From Symbiodinium natans (taxonomy: Eukaryota; Sar; Dinophyceae; Suessiales; Symbiodiniaceae), in NCBI GenBank assembly GCA_905221605.1, contig CAJNDS010002595.1, positions 50,001 to 114,000 of the forward strand: a stretch of 64,000 nt of DNA, read 5' to 3'. The notes below the pieces were generated by a model that did not search any database, was not told the DNA's origin, and saw only the letters and a program-made list of their open reading frames with translations. Below are positions 58,281 through 64,000 of this stretch, one piece after another (position 1 is the stretch's first letter; each line of letters starts with the position of its first letter). The translations under genes were made by a program, and so were the position numbers.

Positions 58281-61200
58281 TCAAAGCTCGTCTGCTGGGA
58301 GCACTGCTCTAGAAACCTTTGCCGAAGTGCGTGGCATGACATGCGCTTCCTTCTTTCGGCATAGGGTGTATTCAACTCCAAAACCAACCATCCGATTGTA
58401 GGTGTTTGTGTGCTTGTGCTCGCGAACCGTTAAAGTTACCTGATGTTGCGTTGCGAAGAGCAAGTAAGTTCCTCGCTCGCGTTTCTTGCTGTTTGTTGCT
58501 GTCCTCAGCCCTACGAAAAGGAGCAGGTGCAGGCAACCTTGCAAAGCTAGGGCAGCTCACGAGCAGGCAAGTCCTACACGACATCCTGGCCCAAGGCACC
58601 CGCATGCCAACACGCATTCGCACTGTTCTCCAGTGTCGTGTGCCTTCGGGATTTCAGGTGTCGTGTCGGTGGTGCCTTTCTCGGCTGTGGCCCGGCATTC
58701 CCAAAGGATGTACCACTCAAGTTTGCAACTATTCGACCCTTGGATCTTCTGGCATCCGATGGTTGAAGCTCGGCTCCGCCAGAGTCTTTCTTGGCACACG
58801 ACTTAACCCAACGCCCCAGCCCCGCAGAACTCCTGCTCCGCTGATGAAAAAAGCATACGTATGAACCTGCGTCCATCTTCTCCTGTTGGTTTAGCTCTTT
58901 TGCTTGCTCGTCTTCGATCACCGAAGCGTTTGCATCTACACGGCCCGCGTGGAAAGACGCTTGAATCCCTCGAACCCTTCTTGGCTTCCGATGGATTTCG
59001 GGGGCCGGAGACTTTTTTCGCGCTCTGAAGGGCTCCCCTTTAGTCCCTGAGATGCTGAGATGCCTTGCTCGAGGACGTACACCTCCGTGCATTCGGAGCC
59101 GGGCATGAAGGCATCTTCTCCAGGAGAGGCGACATGCTCCACAATGGCGAGGTGACAAAGCTGGCGGTGGATCAGCAAATCCTCAGCTGTGGGCAGCCCT
59201 GCACCTGTTTTTGGCAAGTCTTCATACCATTTCCAACCTTCGACCTTTCTGCACAGCTGGGGCTCGTCCTCATGGCTCCATTTATGCCAAATGCTCAGGG
59301 CCATCAGGGAGTTCATGAACATCTCCTCGTGGAGGACCACCTGAGCTCATGCTTCGCCGCGGAGACCCCAAAGCATGCCGCATGCCTCATTTTGGACTCA
59401 GCGCCTTCAAGTTTTCCGGAATTCCACCCAGAAGTCGGACCTCCGCCTCCTTGAGCCGGATGTCGTACAATCCCTGCCTCTTCAGCGAATCGTTAATCTT
59501 GGCGTAGGTGTCGGTGGAGAGGTTCCTCGCTTTTACCGGCAGTTTCTAAGTCTGCTGAGCCCTACCATGCCCTGCACGATCTGAGAATCTCAGCTCTTGA
59601 AGCCTTTGGTTCTGTTCCAAGGCTCCGCTCATTGAAAAAGCGCACCAAAAAGGAGTGGTGCTTGAACTGCTCGGACCTCGACGCCCTCAAGGTACTCACT
59701 GTTGCGGTGATGGAGCTGATGAAGGAGGAGAATGTGCCCATCGCAAGGAGGATCACCCAAACAGCAAAAAACCTGGTGCAGGTCGCCAGGGAGGAGTTTC
59801 AAAAGCTTTGCCTCTTTTTTGTCACAAATTGTGGGAGCAGGATCAGCTGCTATACACTTCATGCGCCTAGTTTGCAGATTTGTAGGTAGCCTTGTCTTGC
59901 TTCGGGCAAGTCTTCTGGCCGACAGGCATATTAGAATCTACCGCGGTATGGCCACCGCCCTATTTCTGGCTTTGAGCCTTCTCCTGCTGCCGAACCCGGT
60001 GTTGCACTGGCAACTTTGCCTTTTGCCTCGGCACACACAAGCGGACACCCCCATACACCCGCACACATCCACACACCCACCCGCACCCACCCACCCACAC
60101 CCGCCTACCCACCCACGCATGCAAGCACGCACGCATGCACATTCACATTGGTGGCTTGACTGAAGTTATGCATCCTACCGCGTGCCTTTGACGTGCTATG
60201 AATGCTGCTCTAGGGAAATAGCAGCTCCAGCTTTGGCAAGGAAACCTCTCCACGAAGTTTACCGGCGCCACGTTATTGGTTGCCGGTGTGAACTGTGTCA
60301 ATGCCCAGTGGATACTCGTCGCGTAGGAGTCCGAGAAGCCTGCATCCTCGATGCCTGCGTTGAGGAGCCAACTGCTACCACCTTCCATTGTCCAGCGCCC
60401 AAGGCCGAACCAGCAACAAGCGATGATGTGGTTCACTGCCAGAATCATGCATAGTCCAGACACTACTCTCATGACCATGAAGGCATAGGTGGAAAGGAAG
60501 CTGTTTGCCAGCTTGGTCAGCTCACGCTGCAGCTTCGCCACTCGTAGAAGTCGCAACAGCCGCAGCAGCCGCAAAGTCCTCAAGTAGCGGGCCGAGCGCG
60601 CAGGGGCGGGTGCGCGCGCTGTCAGCACTTCCAGTACCAGGAGTGTCGCATCAATGGAAATCACCAATGTGTCGATGCAAAACCAGGACCGCAGATACAT
60701 TTTGACCAGCTCCATCGGACGCAACTCGAGATGCCCGTCTACCTCCACTCCAAAGATGATGTGCAGAGGCATGTCCAACAACCAATATCCGAAAGTGACC
60801 CTCCCCACGATCAGCAGAACGGAAATCATCTGCTCGTGGTCGAAGAGCTCCAAGGGAATCGTAATCATGTCCCACACAATGAACATAACACCCAGGACGG
60901 ACCAAGCAATCTGAAGTTTGCTGCTGGGCTTTTGCACCATGGGCTGAATGCAGGACCTCCCCACCGAGGCATCTTTCATGCGAGGACCGTGTGCGGATGA
61001 GGTGGATTTAAAGACTTCGGTCTTTTCGCGCTTCAAGGCGTGGTGTTGCAGGGCAGCCTTCCAGGGGGAACGCATGGTCCTGAGTCACATGAGTCACATG
61101 GTCCAAGGCTGCTCGAGGCATTTGAAGCCTTGTCAAACCCATTAAGCCCAGAATAGTTCTTCTGTGTGCAATCCGAGAAGCAGGATGTCTTTGACATACG

Positions 61201-61681
61201 AAGCGACCTCGTCGTCCTCGCTCTCGGACTCGGCCTCCTCAAAGGCCACCAGCAATTTGGAGGTGAGGGCGGCCCAGTTTCTCTGTGGCTCTGACCTGCC
61301 CAAGAGACCATTTGAAGCCGTGGAGTCACGACTGGGTTCCGTCCAAATCTGCAGCGGCTGGCCATCATCTTGACTCTTCACATGGCTGCTTACGTGGCTG
61401 CCCACGTTGCTCAAGAAGCCGCTGTAAAGGCTTGGCTGCTGAGAGCCGCCCGGCAGCTCTGGTGGTACTTGCACCCATTGCACCCTAGGCTCTGGATTTG
61501 CGTGTTGCATCTCAAGCTGGTGCTTCTGCACCAGCTTCTCATACCTCAGCTGAGCCGTGAGACAGTGAGAAGCATTACACAGGCGGCAGCATGGCCCCAC
61601 ACAATTCCACACTATTTCTCAAAGACACAGCTCCGCCAGCTCGCTTTTCAGAAACGCTGCATACCCGCCATCCTCTGCCAT
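58281..61681 (-). CDS. voltage-gated channel of EAG/CNG type with C-linker and partial cyclic-nucleotide-binding-like domain
   Basis: Exons 61681-61629, 61544-61200, 61079-60246, 59772-59626, 59525-59405 and 59340-59064 agree in phase. A last exon, 58375-58281, is tentative. The N-terminus (MAEDGGYAAFLKSELAELYE) is a short coiled coil. S1-S3 span about residues 188-287. S4 is strongly basic (RYLRTLRLLRLLRLLRVAKL, about 297-316). S5 is followed by a pore loop SIHWALTQFTPATNNVAP, which lacks the GYG filter of potassium channels. S6 and the C-linker follow (LLAMGTFSSFISSITATV). Residues from about 540 (QLCHLAIVEHV, ECTEVYVLEQ) match the start of a cyclic-nucleotide-binding-like roll, cut short in this model. 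Donors are GT, GT, GT, GA, GC and GC. Within the sixth exon, 111 in-frame bases could be an unrecognised intron. Selectivity is unknown. Confidence 0.88.
60040..60140 (+). repeat. CA/CCA-rich low-complexity tract in a channel intron
   Basis: CACCCA, CACACA and GCACGCA strings in the intron 59773-60245 of the channel gene. They generate meaningless Gly/Val/Cys or His/Pro frames. Confidence 0.9.
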
Positions 61682-63271
61682 GTCGGCCAGGCACAGCAAA
61701 GACCTCAAAAAGAACTGCGCCTGGCTGAAAATGGCTGAGGCTCGATCGTAAGACGTAAGACACCAACCACGGCGAGGTCCTTTTGGTAAAGTATGTGAGC
61801 ACAGACCCAGCAGGGTCTTTGGAACTTCGTAAGGGCTCTCACTGACACAGGCAAAAGCTCCAATCTACACCTGCTGCAAGAAACCCAAAACCCTTCTGTA
61901 CTGCGCATTCCTAAGCTGGCGAGGAGTACTACATGAGATACTCGGCGAACTTCTTTTCCGTCAGACGTGAATGACTTCGCCATGGTCGGCTGCCACCGCG
62001 TGGATGAGGCTGAAGGCCCAGAGGACTGCCGAAGCCACGAACTGAGAAATTCGGAGGTTTAAATGGACTTGAGGCTCAGTAAATAGAAAACACCTCGTCA
62101 GGATTACGTTGCTTCAGAATTAGCATCAGAGAATGCAAGACTGCTGCACCAGAATTGGACTTTGAACTCCGACCACTCAAGAAGTATCAATAGAAGGCCC
62201 TGCAAACTCAAAGGGCTTCGGTCCTAAGCCCCGCGCGAACATCCGCCGGAAGAGCGGCTGCTTAAAAAGCAGGGCTAGGAGCCGCCTCTTGCGCTTGCAG
62301 TGGCTTCCAGAGAGGTTTTTTCAGTGGGCTTCCTGCAAATGAGGGGTCCCGGGTTCGCAGAAGGAAGTGGTCTGAAGTTGTAGGGTTGAAGGGGCTCGGG
62401 CGCCTGTAGTTCTACATCGGTGTTCTGGGCAGCAAAGCTTCGAGTAAGCTTGGCTCCGCACAGAATCGGTTCATCCAACAGCCGCAGTAATGGATGCTGG
62501 CAAGGAGTGCAGCATGGACCATTGAATGCAGAAGACGACCGAACAAGACCGCCCAAGCCTTGCCTGTGTGGACAAATCGCCGAAGGCTTGTGCAATGGCG
62601 GTATGTGCCTGCATTGGAGAAATCGAGATGCCAGTGCCCGCACAATCTTTCAACTCGACCGACCTTGCACGTTGACGAGGCCCCTCGCCCCTGCCTCCAG
62701 CATGACGTCTCCACCATCGCTGACCTCGATGGCAGCACTTCAAGCTTTAGACTGCTGAGCTGAAAGCGAAACAAACTTGGCAGCACGTCATGGTTGCTGC
62801 CTTAAGTATTCCTAGCCCCCAAGGAACTCTGGCCAGGCCACTCCAGAACTGGCCTTGACCAGAAGACGTCGCTCCATGGCGGCATTCTCTGCCTGCGAAG
62901 TGGGAAGCGCGAAAAAGTTGAGGCCAAAAATGCTTTGCTCTGGCAAGGGAGTTGGCGCAAGCGCCGAAGGTCTGTCTGTCACAAAAGCAAGTGCACATGG
63001 TCATGCAGTGCTCCAGGAGCTTCACGATACTTTGATATTGACGTTGGCCAAGGCAAGCGATCCCCTTGACCCCCGTCGCGAAAAACCCGCATCGGCCTGC
63101 AGATCCTGCGCCGGAGCTGTCAGGTGCTGTCACCAATGCAACGGCGGGTGGGTCAGGCGGGTCAGGCCAGGCATGGAACAAGGAGGTCCTGCACGCGACG
63201 TTCCTTCGCCTCTCCGGCTCTGCGCAGGTACGACACCTGTGCCGCCCAAACCAGTCAGGTGCTCTAGTGCC
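61682..63271. other. upstream region of the channel gene, no confident gene
   Basis: A minus-strand frame starting at an ATG at 61983 (MAKSFTSDGKEVRR, then a GT) could be an exon but connects to nothing. Frames at 62275-62643 and 62747-63181 have moderate protein character but no domain. The terminal exon at 63272 marks the 3' end of the next gene upstream. Confidence 0.4.
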
Positions 63272-63399
63272 TCATGTGGCTGCCGTGGACTCTGCCTCAT
63301 CTAGCAGCTCTTGCTCCTTCTGGCTGACTTCACGCTGGAGCCGCTCAAGGAAGTTAGCCTGTCCAAGCGAGAAGCCAGCGCTCAGCTTGATTTTGGATG
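63272..63399 (-). CDS. terminal exon of an unrecognised coiled-coil protein
   Basis: After an AG acceptor (ATTTAG|CATCC) the minus strand reads SKIKLSAGFSLGQANFLERL then QREVSQKEQELLDEAESTAA and stops at 63272. The heptad-like pattern suggests a coiled coil. A preceding exon may end near 63500 (PQAMGLISRVLQLPASTRAD) with a GA donor, which would join in frame. The rest of the gene lies beyond or in unresolved DNA. Family unknown. Confidence 0.45.
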
Positions 63400-63452
63400 C
63401 TAAATGCTAGATCAAGTTCATTTAAGCGCTGTTCATCATGCCGAAGGAGCCA

Positions 63453-63476
63453 CGTGTGTGTGTGTGTGTGTGTGTG
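63453..63476 (+). repeat. (TG)n microsatellite
   Basis: About 12 TG units, just upstream (minus strand) of the terminal exon at 63399, probably in its preceding intron. Confidence 0.95.
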
Positions 63477-64000
63477 AGAGACCCAGAAGAGGCATTCCCC
63501 TTCATCGCATGTCCGCGCGAGTGCTCGCAGGAAGTTGCAACACTCGACTGATGAGGCCCATCGCTTGGGGCCGAATGATCTCCATGACAACTTTGTGGGG
63601 ACGTGTGAAAATTATCGCTGAAACGACGAACAACCTGTAAGATGAAACGGTGCGTGAAGTCTGGCAGCCGTCTAACTGCTGGGCGAGGCTGGGAAGAAGC
63701 AAGATGAAACCGCCCAAGGCCCCAGACATTGGTTGCACTTGTGAGCGAAAGATGTTCTGCCAGCATGGTTTCACAAATGTCACATGCTCGCGTACTAATA
63801 GTGCTGGGCAGAGCTTGGCCTTCCCACAGAGCCCATGACGGCAACACATTCTGCTTCACTAGGGTTGGAATCGAGATCTCAGCCTCTTTTCTAGGGTTTC
63901 TGTCACGTGGGTTGAAACCGTAAGCCCTTGCTGGTTTTAAGGTGACTCTGCCCTTGCTACGCCGAATTCAGCAGGACGAACATGAATTCAAATCTGGCTG
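63477..64000. other. window edge, possible preceding exon
   Basis: On the minus strand 63620-63505 reads IIFTRPHKVVMEIIRPQAMG and onward after a TTTCAG acceptor, plausibly an exon of the gene ending at 63272. The remainder shows nothing I can support. Confidence 0.35.

Noticed and set aside
59938-60142. Gly/Val/Cys-rich minus-strand frames
   Set aside because: Translation of a CA/CCA-rich tract within an intron of the channel gene.

Overview
The window is nuclear DNA of a dinoflagellate. The 5.8S/ITS2 stretch near 8.2 kb resembles Symbiodiniaceae (my recollection favours Symbiodinium itself, but no alignment was possible). Supporting signs are multi-exon genes all on one strand, GT, GC and GA splice donors with AG (mostly AG|G) acceptors, TTTAGGG-like repeats, abundant microsatellites, and ion channels of the types common in dinoflagellates. 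A 100-base assembly gap lies at 1256-1355. There are no bacterial operons, RBSs, CRISPRs or insertion sequences.

Layout, low to high coordinate. 1-6.9 kb: no confident gene; a minisatellite-bearing dispersed element near 4 kb. 6.9-10.4 kb: two minisatellites, then a decayed, AT-rich, partial ribosomal RNA unit on the minus strand (28S 5' part, ITS2, 5.8S, ITS1, 18S 3' part), then an AT-rich block. 11.8-15.6 kb: a complete six-exon single-domain voltage-gated cation channel with EF-hands. 16.3-17.5 kb: an F-box plus TBC (Rab-GAP) protein. 17.9-18.7 kb: an unrecognised coding exon. 20-27 kb: scattered candidate exons and very long CT microsatellites. 28.0-30.6 kb: a protein with an N-terminal ubiquitin-like fold. 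34.9-38.4 kb: an inverted-repeat-bounded block with two tandem copies of a membrane-protein gene piece, one clearly decayed, plus an AT-rich island. 40.4-45.3 kb: a leucine-rich-repeat gene in which each 28-residue repeat is its own 84-bp phase-0 exon and every intron is GC-AG. 47.4-50.4 kb: a 14-3-3 protein in three exons. 52.3-54.5 kb: a beta-rich protein gene whose first large intron is filled by a tandem array that repeats the 3' splice site. 56.9-58.2 kb: a roughly 1 kb near-perfect palindrome made of short GTAGGCCTAC-type repeats. 58.3-61.7 kb: an EAG/CNG-like voltage-gated channel. 63.3 kb: a coiled-coil terminal exon.

Every gene I could reconstruct, and the rRNA remnant, reads on the minus strand, as expected for the long unidirectional gene blocks of dinoflagellates. 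The gene products belong mainly to signalling: calcium-regulated and voltage-gated channels, 14-3-3, Rab-GAP/F-box and LRR scaffolds. Nothing shows that they form one pathway. Exon coordinates were derived by hand from reading frame, splice dinucleotides and phase agreement; they are strong for the two channels, 14-3-3, TBC and LRR genes and weaker elsewhere.
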